Below, in pieces: positions 1-15,400 of a stretch of DNA of 63,832 nt (its first letter is position 1; each line of letters starts with the position of its first letter). A model generated the notes under the pieces. It was given only the letters and a program-made list of their open reading frames with translations, did no database searches and was not told the DNA's origin. A program made the position numbers and the translations under genes. The DNA is from Pelargonium nanum (lineage: Eukaryota; Streptophyta; Magnoliopsida; Geraniales; Geraniaceae): assembly GCA_036897485.1 (NCBI GenBank), contig JAYMTF010000049.1, positions 1 to 63,832 of the forward strand, read 5' to 3'.

Positions 1-1469
1 GTACTTATGACATTCGTGTGTCCCTTTACTTTAGAGGAAAAGAAACAAGCAGCTCTAAGATATAAATATACTTGACCCCTCTCACTTTTCTTTCCCTACT
101 TACTGGAACCATTTGAATAAAGGACACCGGATTCTCTTGACTACTTTATGAAACTGAAAAGGACTCCCCGCTTCAAAAGAAGAAACTTTCTAAGAAATGA
201 GCCTGGGCTACCGCGCCTTTTGACTATTTACTAGAATGAGACTGCCCTGTAATGAGTACTTTAGAAAAAACTACTCTGACTGACAATAGCTACAGAAAGC
301 AAGCTACATAAGCGATTTCAAAGTCATTGACATTACCCCTTTCTAAATTGATCCGCGTTCTTACTAGGCAATCTTTCTCTTGCTTGGTAAGTACTTAGTA
401 AACTAACCTTATAGTAGAATTAGGATGTCTTTTATGAAGTTGATTACAAGGAATGAATCAAAGAAATCCTAGTCAGTAAAGATCTTCTTCTTCACTCCTG
501 AATTCATTAAGAAAATACAAGTGAAGGCAAGCTTGCTTGAGTCATTCTTATAACAACTCCCGGTAAACCTGATAAAGAAGAAAAGGATTGCTTTAGCTTA
601 CTGAAACCCTCCTCTTTAGTACTTGAAACACCCATCTAAACCTTACCTATAAACATGCGTAAGAGCTCTCCGAAAATGAGTGATTCAGTACTACTTGATT
701 TACAAAAGCAAACTCCTAATAGAATACAAACTTGAAACAAGGGTCATTACCCAAAGAAGAGGAAAAAAGAGCTCTGAACACAGTGAAGAGGAAAGGATGA
801 GGCAAGCTTTAGCTTGAGTCTCAGATCAGACTATGACAAGACTGTGAGAAACCTTATTCAATCGAAACACTGGAAATGCAAGAACCCGGTCTCAGTCCCT
901 ATCCAGAGTTGGATTCTACCCTAACGAGACGTATAATGGTGAACACATACTTGCAGAAGACTGCAGCCCCTCTTTTGTGTTCCTCCCAAACGAAGAGGGA
1001 AAACAATGAATATTGAATGAAATATGATTCTCGTTTTTATTCTTTCTCAATTCCCGATCAGTGCTTATCAAGTACTTAAATCCATTAGTTCAAATCACCA
1101 TGCTAAGAGGAGAATGAATAAGTATGGAATTAAGAAGGGAAAGGACACAGATAAAAAAAGTAGGAATTAGGAAGGCAAGTTAGCTTGGACAGCTCTGAAC
1201 AAAGAGGGAATATAAAAGCGCTAGATAAAACGGTTTTTACCTCGCTTGGAAAACTGGGATTAGACCCCGGAAATCTTCAGTGAAAAGCTTGTCTTTTGTA
1301 TAAGATAAATCTTACCTTTGAGTCAGAAAGTCCTTATGTCTTTTATAAATTACGAGATTGTGTCTCTCGAACGAAAAAACAAGAATGAATCGGGATATAA
1401 AAGACACTTAAAATACACTCGTACAAAAAAGTCAAGAGTCAAACCTTTTGTTGTCGACCTCGCCTTGCA
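1..1469. other. Gene-free spacer downstream of cox1, rich in short repeated modules
   Basis: No gene is recognisable on either strand. The stretch looks less AT-rich than the interior of the window and is full of purine-rich GAAAG-type words. It holds three versions of one module: AAGGCAAGCTTGCTTGAGTC at 524-543, GGCAAGCTTTAGCTTGAGTC at 801-820 and AAGGCAAGTTAGCTTG at 1172-1187. The word AGCTCTGAACA occurs near 769 and again near 1190. This texture is common in plant mitochondrial spacers. The 3' untranslated region of cox1, read on the minus strand, must lie in the right-hand part, but I see no clear 3'-end hairpin. A short reading frame over 1318-1515 overlaps the end of cox1 on the opposite strand and is a shadow. 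Confidence 0.6.
524..539. repeat. Dispersed 16-bp repeat, copy 1
   Basis: AAGGCAAGCTTGCTTG occurs here and again, identically, at 18,579-18,594. Diverged versions are at 801-818 (two-base insertion in the middle) and 1172-1187. The core CAAGCTTG is self-complementary. Function is unknown; it looks like a short dispersed mitochondrial repeat. Confidence 0.6.
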
Positions 1470-3157
<1,688 letters not shown>

Positions 3158-3222
3158 CGTGGAGTCAAAGGCTTCGAACCCTTGGCCATCGGGAAAGAAA
3201 GACCTTGCTCTACCAACTAAGA
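3158..3222 (-). other. tRNA-like element (t-element) just upstream of cox1
   Basis: Read on the minus strand it shows a D-arm core (TTAGTTGGTAGAGC) and a T-arm (AAGG, GTTCGAAG loop, CCTT), with 25 bases between GAGC and the GGGTTC block, the spacing of tRNA-Lys and tRNA-Trp. The acceptor and anticodon stems do not pair properly, so it should not act as a tRNA. Its 3' end lies about 110 bases before the cox1 start and it has the same orientation. In plants, such t-elements can guide cleavage of mRNA ends by RNase P and RNase Z, and one has been described upstream of cox1 in Arabidopsis. A plain decayed tRNA is the alternative. Confidence 0.5.
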
Positions 3223-3536
3223 AAATAAGAACATGAATCAAATAAGAAAGAGAAAACCATTAAAAGCTGGAGTGTCTCAACAAGGTAAGAAAGAGTTGAT
3301 AGCTTTCAATTTACTGTGTACCTTTCGGGCAAGGATGGAAGAATCTATTTCTATTAAGTGATTCTAATGATGAAGGAAATTAAGAAAATGAAACACAATA
3401 AGAAAAGAAGAAACGAGAAATAAGGATCCTCTCTTAAGTGAATAGTCTCATTTCTAAGGCTGGGAATGAAATGAGGGGAATAAGGAAAGCTGCTAAGCTA
3501 AGTAATTTCTTAACTCAAAGACTGACACTTTAGAAT
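3223..3536. other. Spacer between the two tRNA-like elements
   Basis: No gene. The left part is A-rich (AAGAAAG words). At 3427-3439 the minus strand reads CACTTAAGAGAGG, which resembles the AAGAGA part of plant mitochondrial promoters but lacks the CRTA core, so I do not call a promoter. The right end carries the imperfect repeat described at 3471-3515. Confidence 0.45.
3471..3515. repeat. Imperfect dispersed repeat, copy near cox1
   Basis: ATGAGGGGAATAAGGA at 3471-3486 is followed, 18 bases later, by ATTTCTTAACT. The same two blocks in the same order recur at 45,759-45,799 with 14 bases between them. The shared blocks are exact and the middle has diverged. Confidence 0.5.
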
Positions 3537-3610
3537 ACCCAGATCTTAGGCTTTGAACCTACGGCCATCGGGTTAATCTGACAACGCTCTACCAACTTGA
3601 CTATACAGGT
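3537..3610 (-). other. Second tRNA-like element upstream of cox1
   Basis: On the minus strand the 74 bases keep a cloverleaf outline. ACCTGTA at the 5' end pairs with TCTGGGT at the 3' end (six of seven pairs, counting G-T), there is a D-loop AAGTTGGTAGAGC, and the T-arm is TAGG, TTCAAAG loop, CCTA. The D stem and the anticodon stem are broken and two extra bases sit before the 3' acceptor strand. The spacing of 25 bases between GAGC and AGGTTC matches tRNA-Lys and tRNA-Trp, but the isotype is uncertain (the loop reads AGATTAA). It points the same way as cox1 and may be a decayed tRNA or a t-element. The well-kept acceptor favours some remaining structural role. Confidence 0.45.
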
Positions 3611-4312
3611 AATAGATTACTCTAGTAAGACTTTATCCGTTTCCCTTTATAGGAGTGCCCAATTCCTAGAGGAAAACACAAGTAGAATCTGAGGAAATTC
3701 TAGTTCTAATAAGTTTATTAGTCACTTAGACTCATTTTTAGGAGATGGAGATACAAAAAATACAAAGAATACTCTGCTTATGACAATAAATTAAAATCTA
3801 CTTACGAAAACTTCTCGGCTCTAATAGAGCCCCCTACCCTACACTTACTGGAAACTTATTAGCATTCAAAAAGAGTCAATTCAATTGTAAAAAGAAAAAT
3901 ATCCAGGGTCCTCTTACTAATTTTACTAACGAGTACCGGTATTCATAAACTTTTTTATATTAGGCTTACCTTAACCCTCTATCAGTAAAAGGTATTAAGA
4001 ATAACTTAATATAATAAAAATACGAAGATTACTTCCCAGAGTTGGGATAAGACCCAAGAAATTATTCCTTAGAAAAAGACAAATAAGGAGCATAAAATAA
4101 GAGGCTTGATGGTAAGGGTAAGAAACTAAAATACCAGTTGTAGGTAAAAGAGAACAAAATGGACTCAATAAGGTATTAACAACGGGTAAATGATTTTCTA
4201 CAAGGGGCTCCTTATAGATCTGAAATGGATTTTATGCTTCCAAAAAAAGGGTAGACAGCTAAAACAAACTAGCTTGTTAGGTATGGGTACCTCAAAATGA
4301 GTGTTGATCAAA

Positions 4313-4324
4313 AGGGGATCCCCT
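4313..4324. repeat. 12-bp perfect palindrome AGGGGATCCCCT
   Basis: Self-complementary GC-rich core inside A/T-rich DNA, one member of the dispersed GG..CC near-palindromes seen throughout the window. Related cores are AGGGATCCCT at 44,767-44,776 and GGGGTACCCC at 39,639-39,648. Function unknown. Confidence 0.6.
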
Positions 4325-4542
4325 CTTATCTTTATCTTCAAACACAGGGGTTTCCCCTTGACTTGGCTGTGACTCCGGGAACCCCTACCTAAGAAATCTT
4401 TCTTTATCCTCCTTAGCTGCTCTGACCTTTAATGGGTTGTTGTTGTATCTGTAAAAAACTTCTGGATCCAGCAAGAGATTAAACTTTTTGCCTCTTTTAA
4501 ATGTTATATTAAGAAAAAGTTTTAAAATCTTATTAATATAGA

Positions 4543-4613
4543 ATAGAAGAGCATAACTTGGTAAAGCACAAGGTTTTTAACAATTAAAAAAAAGGTTCGA
4601 ATCGTGTTACCCT
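4543..4613 (+). pseudogene. Decayed tRNA-Lys-type relic
   Basis: The order CTTGGTAAAGC, 25 bases, AGGTTCGAATC, GTTACCC follows mitochondrial trnK-UUU. The anticodon-loop region reads TTTTTAA with TTT in the anticodon place, but the anticodon stem is lost in an A run and the acceptor strands do not pair. It is a pseudogene. The 3' end is similar to those of the relics at 41,008 and 52,051. Confidence 0.45.
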
Positions 4614-5904
4614 TATGTAGGACCCCTGTCTTACTTAGTATAGAATAGTGCTAATAATAGACGTCTTTATCAAACAAAGTATACTCGGATTTAGTAATTA
4701 TTAACATAAAACCTGTTAGGTAATCTTAGAATACATAATGGAGAATATAACCGTAATGAGCATCCGTCCTTAGGACTTGTAATGGTATGGTAGGACAAGT
4801 AAGCCGCTAAGATAATATAAGTTTGAATATCTTATCATCCTCATTAAGACAAAGAGAATGAGTACATTGAGTGCTTTTGGTTTTGAAATAAAGACCTAGG
4901 TTGAGGGTTGCTCTTCTTATGTTATGGACTTAAGGTTAAGTAGAGCTTAGTACAAGCGGACAGTCTATACTGTTTGCCGCAAAGGGCGAATCCTTCTCTC
5001 TGGGCCAGAAACTTTAACCTCGGGTTTCTCAACTATATAAAATTCTTGTTACATACCATCTCTTGAAATTGATTTATCTGATACTAATTTCCGTACTTCC
5101 GCATGCGAGGCGTAAGGCCTCTACAAGTTTGGATAATTTTCTCTTATTTCAAAGAGATTCTCAATTTATTTATATTTTAATAAATGTGGAAGAGGCATAG
5201 TTGAACAAATTGAGGATTACGAGATGGCCTATTGTTAAGGTCTTTATATGTATAATAACTTACTAGAGTTCATAGGGTTAAGTTTAGTTAGTAGCCCTCG
5301 TGCTTAATCTTATTAAATTAAACAGCAACCTGCGGTATCACAGACTAGTCCTCTATTTTACTAAAAAAGGAATTTGTTGAATCGACTAAGAATTATATTG
5401 TTTTTGTTACTTTACTTATTGTTTTCTTCATTAAAGCATCCCACTCTAATATATTGCTGGGTTCACTCTTTAGGGCTAGCGGTAAACCTTTACGCTAAAA
5501 CCAGAGCTTTAGCCTAAGACTAAGAAGCAAAAGCCCCTCTCTAAAACTATTCCACAGCTAAAAATGTTGCAGTGTACTGACGATAGCTTCCCTTTTTTAT
5601 ATTACTTGTTAAGTATAGTTGGAAATTCTAAACCGAATTAAATGAGCTTTTTCTTGGGTTTTTGAAAGTAAAAAAGAGTCGTGGAGCTTTCTTCACAGTC
5701 TTGGTAATAATATACTTGCATAACACAAGAGAGAACGCCAGAAGTATAGTGGACTCCACGTCCTCAAAGTAAGCGCAATTTAGTTTTCAAATAATACTGA
5801 AAATTAAAAACCCTTACTTTTAAAATGGGGAACTCTCGTGTAAATTTCTTAAATGGGATAGACTCAATTGCTATTAGAGTACTAAACAAAGTATTAGTCT
5901 CTCT

Positions 5905-5960
5905 CCTTTTTGGTAAAGCACCCTGTTTTATTGAAGGCATCGGTTCAAATTCTATAATAA
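5905..5960 (+). pseudogene. Weak tRNA relic (D-arm and T-arm only)
   Basis: TTGGTAAAGCACC followed by GGCATCGGTTCAAATTC recalls the D and T arms of a tRNA. No acceptor or anticodon stem can be drawn. The isotype is unknown and chance resemblance is possible. Confidence 0.25.
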
Positions 5961-8900
5961 TCCTCTATTTTTAAGGCTAAACAAATCATGGGAGAGTAAT
6001 TACTTAGTATAACTTTACCCGTATTCTTTGAAACTAGGAAGACTCTTGGGCGATAGCTTACTAGCTTATACTATTATTCTTATTCTTGATTCGCAGTGAA
6101 AAGGGGAGGCTCTTGGCTCAAATCGTCGGTTTTTTTATGATATAAGTTTTAGTTTCCTCGAAGCTATTAGTAAGAATATCTAATTAGGATCCCCGTTCAA
6201 GGTGATTGGTTAGGGTTTTTTAGTGTAGCATACTTGTCCTTTAATTAGAATTCTATGCCCCTCCCTGAATCAGAATCAAGGAGGAACTACAGTACTTATA
6301 CCCGCTCTCAGAAAAGCCTTCTATTTTTTGTGTCTCTATTAAACTCCTAAAAGTTAGTAAATGGCGTTTAAGACAACTTCTTTATTACGTATTTATTTTT
6401 TACTAATTATGCTAGTTATGGGGTATTTTACAAGAGTTCTGTTCAAAATGCTTTGTTGGTTCAGATAAGGTCGAGAAAACTACAAAACTACCTAGACTAT
6501 ATCATCAAAATGCTAGAGTAGGGACGAATCAAATAAAAAGGAATCTCATCCACAGGGCGCGGGCTAGGATTTCGTCTGGTTTTTATGCTAATTCAAAAAA
6601 GAGCCGATTTTCATAGTATATCTAATTTCTAGATTACAGGTCTATGGTATAAGTTTACTATGTAATTAGAACAACTATTACTACCTATTTATTGTATCTT
6701 AATAAATTTATGATAATTTAGCGGAAAGAAGTACACAATTTTTAATAGCCCTTAGTACACAAGTAATTTTTAGGGTCTTTCTGAGGTAAAACAGGTTTAT
6801 CGAGATTAGTCTTAGTCCTAATTAACAGTATTGGCATTCATACCAAGATACCGGATATAATGATGTCTAAAGCAGCGTCTGTTTAAAAAACGCGAAGCTA
6901 CTTACTAGAAATATCCGTTATTAAAAGGATTTTCCTTTTGTGAGTTTTCTATTACTAAGAGAGCTGCTCCTTAATTTTCATTTAAGATTCCCTTGTGAAA
7001 AGAAGCAACACGAATACAACAATTTCCTGTCAACGAAAAAGGCATTCAAAAAGTTGCTTTTTTTGTTGAAATGCTTTTATCCTATATAGAGTAAATCTCC
7101 GAATCCCCTTTATTTCCCTTATAGAAAAGGGCATCTTTAGATAACTTACTTCTTTTTTAACTAATTAACTAAGTAGGGCCGAGCATAGAAGATTACGGAT
7201 CGATAACTCGGTTTTTAAATTACTATCCCGAATTAGCTATAGAGGCAATCAGAGATTTCCCTTTATTACTAGACTGAGACCTTTTTCCATGGGTTAACTA
7301 TTAGGATTAGTGAGGTATATCCCTCTTGCCTTTGCATTTATTACTATCTAGAGGAACACAAACTTTTTCTTAATACCTATACCTTTCCTCTTAAGAGCTA
7401 GACTCTGTATCTTGATAATACCTCTTTCTTTGTAACTATACCCAAAAAAGTTTCTATTCTTAGTGCCCCTTTTTTAGAAGTTTCCTCATTGGATTGACTT
7501 GCTCCTAAAAGAGCGGGATTCTTACCAACAAAACCCTGTACAAATAAGGTACTTTATAAGTACCACAAAATCTATACTACTTAAATGAAAAGACTCTAAC
7601 TCAACAAATTCTACTTGAACCTCCTTGTATCTTGAAGAAAGACCCCGGGAATAGCCCGGATTTAGTGCTAAACATGAAGAGCCCCCTTACTTTACTCCTT
7701 TTTAAAGTCAATACTTTCAAAGTAAAAATAGGGAATACAGATTCAATAGAATAATGCCCAAACTCTGGTCTAGGATTGCAAAAAACACTCGTTAGTCAGT
7801 CTATTAAAGGTTGCATTTTACCTCTTTTGTGTTCTTTTTAAGACATTCTTGGGTTCCTCTTTTCTTTAGTTAGAAAACTGACAGGATACGGCTTGTTAAT
7901 ACATAACACAGCAGGAAAACGAATAGGTAGCTCCGCTTAGATATGGGATTCCTTTAGTCTTATTGGTACTAGGATTCTTCTTGTTGCAGCTGGTACTATT
8001 ATAGTATTGTATTTATTGTATTAGTTAGATATGTAATAAAAGTATAAGAGTTAGTAATAGATAGTCTTACTTGTTAAGGACAATCCCTCTTGTTGGAGCT
8101 ATTACTGTAGAGAGGAAACAAACCTTACAGAGAATATAGGATAGTTTATTGTACCCGACTGAAGAGTACCAAAGGGGAGGTGAGGTAGGAAGTATACATG
8201 ATAGTCCATTCGGACGTTATAACAACCAGATACAGATGCCTTACTTGTTACAGTTCTTCAAACCCCTCTTCTTACTCGTCATATGGGGCTTCTTATAGCC
8301 TATACTTGTACTCTGTATCTTACCTTGCTTAAGAGAGATAACCTTCTTATTCTGTAGCTCAGTCTTCTAGCTTTACCTATCTTCTTAGGATAGGAGCCCC
8401 CCAGTCCTTTATCCCCTGCCTTAGGCTTCCCTATACTAATTGGGGCTAGTCTAGCTACTTTAGTTGTCTTTTTAGGAATATATTACGTATCGAGCTTACT
8501 CTTTAGTCAACGAATCCATAAAATAAATAGTAGAGAAATATTACATCCGAATAACAGATTTATACCGACCTTTAATATACAAGATACCTTAGGAGGTAAT
8601 ACTAAAAACCATTAAACTAAATCTTATACCTTAGAAGCACTTTAAATTTATTGAGTTATGGGTTTCAAATTATAGAGATTCCTTCCGAGTCAGGGTTGAC
8701 AAATTGCTTATATCCGGTTCTTGAAAGACTGCCTTACATACCTAGCAAAAGGCAACTTTATCTGTAGTTTGTAAGTCTCTTTATGCTAAATATAGCCTGG
8801 AGATTTCCTCAAGTATAGGAGTGTCCTCACTTTATATTGTAACAAATGTCTCTATCTTATTTCAGGAAGGGTATAAACAAGCGTAACTCTCTTTTTTAAC

Positions 8901-9457
8901 GGCCTTTCTTGATGAGAGGTAATAAATAAGTAGCTAAAGTCTTCCTTATCAATTTCAGATATATCAGGACTAAATAAATTTAAAGGGTAGGTGGATAAGT
9001 CTTCTTACTTGGTTGTTAAATCTACGATAGGACATTGAAATCCTGACTTTTTTTTACGTGTTTAAAACTGAGGAAGTACTCTTAATATTTATAATTTTGT
9101 TAATAAGGATTACTCCCTTCTCAGAAAGAGGTTTTTTTTATGTAGAAACTCTTGTCTATATCTTTGAGTTTGCAGTCTTTATAGGGGTCCCTGGTACGTA
9201 AAGCGCTTATCTATTCTAAGAAAATTCTAGATTGTGTACATTAAGGGTATAATCCCATTTTCAGTTAGTCGGTTTTTTGTTCTACTTTTACAAAAAGCTT
9301 TTATCGAGTAAAGTATAAGACTTTAGGGCCTTAAGATAAGGGTTAGTAGATTTTGTATTAGCTGAGGGGTTATAAGAAACTAATTCAGGTAATTGTGGTT
9401 TAAACTATACTGGATTTTTATAATACGTGGGTGGAGTACCTATTTATAACCCTTTCT

Positions 9458-9475
9458 GGTCTAAATATTTAGACC
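9458..9475. repeat. 18-bp perfect palindrome
   Basis: GGTCTAAATATTTAGACC equals its own reverse complement, so either strand can form a hairpin. A one-base-shorter relative, GGTCTAATATTTAGAC, is at 17,684-17,699. Two other 18-bp perfect palindromes of different sequence lie at 20,871 and 56,525. No gene is adjacent. Confidence 0.7.
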
Positions 9476-12400
9476 GATGTTTGACAGAAATCCTAAGGAA
9501 AAGCTTCTAGGGTAGGGAAATAAAGCTTTTTTTAGAAAGGTAAAAATAATAAGATTTTGGTTTAGGGCTATTGGATATCTCCTTGTTTTTCCGATCTTAT
9601 AACTTAAAAGCTAGGTTTTGTGTAGATTTAGCGGGTACCTTACCTTTTGGTATGCCTTCTGAGTATTATATACCAAGTGAAAGTATGAATAATTAGAAAT
9701 TTCAGAAAAAAGTAAGCATTCTAATAAGTCTTGATCGCTTATTTACCTTATTTTATTATTTGTGGAACCGGGTAGTGTTGGAATCAGAATAACTATATAT
9801 AAAGTTATACGTGTAGTCTATGTTGAATTTTTAAGTTGAGGGTATCCATTTAAAGGGCTTTTAGGGTTCATTAGTTTTTTTCAAATTGGGATATTTTTTA
9901 GGGTCTACAGGAACCTTTGGGTGAGTTAAAGCAAGACTTCTAATTTACTATAGAGAATTCCAGAAGAAAGGCTCCGTAGATATAGACTTTCTATTATTCT
10001 TAAAGCATAAGTATGGGGTTCTGTTAAGGTACCCCCGAGCTATTCCATTTAGTAGAGTCCAGGCTTTTATTGCTTTATAGTTTGAAGGTCCTTGATTGAA
10101 GCCAAAGTCATGTATGTTATATTCTGTAGAATGGGAGCTGTCAAAACTAGAGATAGGAAAGATAGTATATCTGTTTTTAGGTTAAGGAGATTCCTCAAAT
10201 TCGGGAACTTTGTAAAGTAATATTTAGGCAGTGCTTGCATCTTGTATCCAAAATAACTGGGTTAAATTTCCTTTCAATTTGTAGTAATTAAAGCAAGTAA
10301 TCAAACTAAAGTCTTATAACCAGAGCTCCCGCTGTTATACCCTAAAAAATCCTCTACTATTCTTGTCTCCTCTAAAAGTAAAAAGGAGGTCTTTCTTAAC
10401 CTTAATTGGTTAAAAATCGTTAAAAGTATGTGATAATCAGCTTCTTTTTTTCCTAGTCTGGTTTCTTAACTACAGTAAATTTAACAGGTAGAGGTATTAA
10501 GTGTGTACATTATGTATAATAGGGTGTCTTATATCGGGTCTCCCTCATAGGAGAAGTTTTATATAAAAGCTTTTTGTCTTAAAATTTTATGAGGTATAGT
10601 ATAGGAATTGCAAGAGTTTAAGAGTCTTTTTAGAGAGAAACTGTACCATTTCCAGATTTACCACAAGGTAAGTCATAAATGAGGTAAATCCTAGAGGTGG
10701 GGCTTAAGGTTGTAAATAAATACATGTCTAAAAACTTGTACGTATGTATATTCGATACATCGGGGTTGAAAAGGAGAAGGTGTATTGATATTTGATAGGG
10801 TCTAGTAGCTCATTATTCCTTTAAATAAAAGTGAGGAAAGAGACTTATTTGACTGCCTTTGTAAAATCGATTGAACTCCTTCTTAGTAGAAAAATACTTA
10901 TACTTTACTTAATTTTTATAATAACCAACCAGGAATACACAAGCGATTAAAAGAATGACTAGGGAATTCTTTACTAACTAAGATCAAAAAATGATAGATT
11001 TAATGCAATGACTAGCTCTAGGGGCACCCAAATACGGGATAAAACCAAATGTAAAACAGGATTCTTTTGGGACTTTTATACTCTCACTATTTACTGACCA
11101 ATCTGAAATTGAATACTATATATACTCAGATTAGTAGAGGCAATCTTAGTATTTTTAAGGACTCCCCCTTTTATAATTTTTATCAAAAAAGGGAATCCGT
11201 TTATCGAATAATAAAGCTCTTAGGAAAAAAGCAGGCAAATAAGCATCAAAACCTAAATTACATTTCATAGACCTTTAGACATTTGTGACATTATATAATA
11301 AAGGACTCGTACCCGAACTTCGTATATAATATTAGAGTTTTAATAGTAACCTCTTAATCTGTTCAAGAACAATTTGATTTTTTGTGTATCTTTACGGGGC
11401 AATCCCTCGTATGAAAGACTTACCGGATCCCTTACCGTTTAGCACGGAACCTCGGGATACTACATAACTTTTGCTCATTACCTGTAAGTTAATCACTTGA
11501 ACTCTGTGATATATCTAAGAATGGAGTATGGGTACTCTAAAATAGAATTGCTTTTTAATAATGGATATTCTATATTATAATTACTTCAATTAGAGCAAGG
11601 CTCCTATTAAGAATTCAAAGAAAGTCATTTTAGGTACACGATTGGGATAAGGGGTAATTTTATATAATACTAAAAAAGAGACTTAGAACCCTAAAATTTC
11701 ATTGTTTATGTTATGTCTACAGGAGTCCTTATATAAAGAAGGCCGCAAAAATATTGGGCTTTAAGAAGAGGTCTAAGCCAGAGGAAGTTGTATCCACTTT
11801 TTAAGGATTAGTAAGGATACTTTCAGATAAAAGGAGACACTAATTTTAATAAGGTATCAGATTCGGGGATATAGTCCGTGGGGTTCCCCCGATAAAATTA
11901 ACTTTACAGAGGTGTTTGTACCTAAAAATGAAAAGGCGGGTTTCCCAAGACTAAGTAATGCTTTCCAATTTCACACGAGTTAATAATATACATCTATGTT
12001 TTTTTCTATTAGGTTACGAGTATATTATAGGTACTTCATTTATGCATTCTAGATTATACTATAAATTATCTCTAACAAGGGATTTTAAGATGGAAATTCT
12101 TACTTTCTTAACCTAAATGACAAGTTCCTAATAAAATTTCACGACTAATTTCATCAAAATTACTGTCACATTGTGAAAAGTGTATCATTTCTAAAAAAGT
12201 AAGTAGTTTAGTCTTTTTTCCAAATTCCTTATATTTTATATGCTATCATCAATTGTCAGAACAATAGCTTTCAAACACTCACCCATTCCTAACGTTATAG
12301 CTCTACTGGGGTCTCAGCAAGAGGCAGATTCAGAGGAGTTTTTATATACAAGTTTTTTTCTAGCATATTGTGAATTTGAGTTAATCAGGGCCTGATCACG

Positions 12401-15400
12401 CAGCATCCATTTGGCGTTAGGGACACCCTTGTCAGTCCACTGGAGTTCCTTTTATTTGATCCTTTATATAAGAAGTTACCCCTTTACTAGAAATAGTAGA
12501 ACTAAGAGTTATAAGGTACCCGCTTCAAAGCTTTTTTGTAAATATTAGCCAAGTAAAAGATAAAATGGATGTGAGATTAGGCCGTGCATACAATAAGGAA
12601 TTGGTTTAGGTATTTAAGGGACCTTTATTTAAGTTAAGATTGAATTCCTGACTTAAGGATGCTCTAATATTTGATACTTAATTGTAAATTATAGAATTAC
12701 CTAGACCCCGGCTCGTGCTTTTTCTTTTATAAGTCCAGTTCCATGTGAAACAGAATAAGGTAAATCACGGATCAATTACTATTACTATACTGTAACTAAA
12801 CATTAGATATAAATTTTAGAATAAATTAAATCCTCTACTTTTACAGAAGTTACTTGTTTTCATACAAGGCAAAAAGGAAAGCTATCTTTATCATTTCACA
12901 AGGTTCGGTTCTTACTCCCAGTCTCGCATTTTTAGGGGTCCCTTTCAAGTACAGGAATTCCTTGTATTTGTAAATCTAATTTTGGGCAATTAACGGAATT
13001 CAAATGTATAAGCCCCGTTTTTATTTAGGAATTTTTTGTTTTAGTTAGTATATATATGTACTTTTTTTTTCTCTCTTACCCGTATTAGCCTTAGCGCTTG
13101 TGAAAAACAACTAAAGTGTATTGTCGGGAAATTCTAATTAGTACTAGAAAGTAAAATAGACAGCTCTACCCTTTGAGCTCCTACTTTGTAAATACAGATA
13201 CCCTTAATTTTAGGAGGTTAAAACAAGATCGTTTCTTACCCTGGAGTTTTAAAAAGAGTCCTTTTTGACAACCTATTCTCCATCTGATGTGTCATAGCTA
13301 AAAGGAATTGCTTTGTTTAGTTTTGATTAGAACAACTGTCATTGTTGATACAGGAAAAATGTCTATTTTGTATGTCGATATTATTAAGATAAAATGGGTA
13401 TTTCTGGAGGACCTCCTTAATTAAAAGCATCTCATAGAGCTTATATGTATATACTTTTTTATATGAAATAAATAATGTTAGGCTTAATGCATTATAGGTT
13501 GCTGTGGAAATATAAAACGGTTATTATAAAAATGAATTATGTTGTACTTAAGACTTGAGATTAGCTATCAAGCAAAAGGCACCCACGAAATAGCGTCCTG
13601 TTAAGAAATCATAGCCTCGTTGTAAGCTGACTTTTAATACTGTTGATTAAAAACATAGAGATCCTCGAAAGGGTTATTACTTTTTAGAGTCTTATACAGG
13701 TAGGTAAGTCCTAACAGAAATTTTTAATTTTAGGGATTCCCCTTTGCGAAGTATTTATAAGATTCAAGTCTTACACTTTTTATTTTTTTGCTCCTATTTT
13801 CCTATCAAAGGCTGCAAACTGACGGGTATTCTACTATTATTGTAATAATTCCCTTTTTATTCTTGAGCTGGTATTACATTTAAGGTTTATTCTTTGGTCG
13901 AACCGCTGACAATAATCTGACTCAAAAGTAGTGAGCTCTAACTAGCTTATAAGGGAACTTTGGTAAGCTAAAGACATTTAACTATAATCAAATAAATCTT
14001 AAAGTACTGTACTTTTTGGTGATCAAAGAATTTTTTTTGACAAAAACATTTGTTAGTAGAGAGACCGAGTACTTTAATTGCTGAGTTATATACTTAAAGC
14101 TTTGTTGACTAAAGTAAGTTTATACAAGGAAGTACCCGCTTTTGGATAATAAGTGTTGAACAGCAGGATTCCTTCAATTATGAGAATTATACATGTTACA
14201 AGGATATGTTTTCTCCTTTAGCCTGGGATACCCAAGCTTCTCTGGATACGCTAGCTTTAAAGTAATAAAAAAGAGAAAGTCATTTTTTCTGATACCTATC
14301 TGATATTTTTAGTGCTAACCTCTGGATTTAATTTGTTGTATAGTCTTTAGGCGCTAAGGAATGCGAAACCTTTCTATTATATAGAGTCTAATTTATACCC
14401 TTTAAGGGAGTGAAATCCAGCATTTTGTATATAGGATACTCTTGAAAGCATTATTGCTAAAAAGTGGCCTTGACTGCGCATATCTCTCTATCTGAAAAAG
14501 TATACCTTTACAGAGGAGTCCTTTCGATTAAATGCAGAGCCCCAGTCTGCTCGCTCTTTTTGTTCTCCTAGTAGATTTTTCTCAAGTTTCTTGTTACTCT
14601 TGGAATTCTATTGACTAAAAGCAGTTCTTTTACATAGTAAGAGATTTAGTTTTACTCAGAACGGGTTCTTTTTCTAGTGTCTTCTTTAAAGGAGAGTTTG
14701 TAGTTCATTTCTTCGGTATTCTATTTTTTTATAATCTGATGAGTACTGAATACCCAGTTTATTTCTTATACTAGTAATTTTGATATTATATTCTTCTAAC
14801 TAACTAGGTCTTTTACAGCATCCTCTAAGGAATTTAACTTACAATTATGCACAAATTGACTCTCTTGGATAATACGCAGGGTGTTGAAACTTGTTTATCC
14901 GAGCTGTAAAAGAAGGAAAAGTACACACAATCTGGGAGCGGAGGATCCCCTTTAATAACAGGGGAACACTAGTCTCTAGTTGAAGCTCTATATTCTAAGA
15001 TATATTTCCTTTTTCTCCAACTCTCAAACGAATAAAGCAATAATTATAAAATAGATAGGTTTACTTGCTAACTCTATTGTTTCAAGAAAAAGGGAATTTT
15101 CTAACACTCTAACCGAAGCTGCGTTATACCTATCTACACAATAGAAAGCTATAACTGATTACAATATTAAAGTTCTTTTGTAAGCGGATAACTCATATTC
15201 TAAGAACTACTATAATCTAAGAAAACCCAATAAATTTTTGTAGTTTATGCAAATATGTGAGTTAATGTTAAGGGTCAAGGTTAGCTAATAGGCTTTAGGT
15301 TGGCTTATACTCAACAAGATTTCTATCTCATTGTGTGTTTAGCTCCGCTTTCGAGACAAGCTTGCCAATGGTTTCCTTTTTTGCTTTAGTTGCCCTTAAC

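Larger units (their letters stand above)
3611..9457. other. AT-rich spacer without recognisable genes
   Basis: Apart from the tRNA relics at 4543-4613 and 5905-5960, I see no gene on either strand and no reading frame of 60 codons or more. It has A/T runs broken by short GC-rich cores such as GGGGATCCCC (4313-4324) and GGACTCC (5751). A hairpin TAGCG-TAAA/TTTA-CGCTA with a two-base loop lies at 5477-5497. The region has no coding texture. Confidence 0.55.

Noticed and set aside
3427..3439. CACTTAAGAGAGG on the minus strand as the cox1 promoter
   Set aside because: It lacks the CRTA core; without transcript ends it cannot be told from chance.
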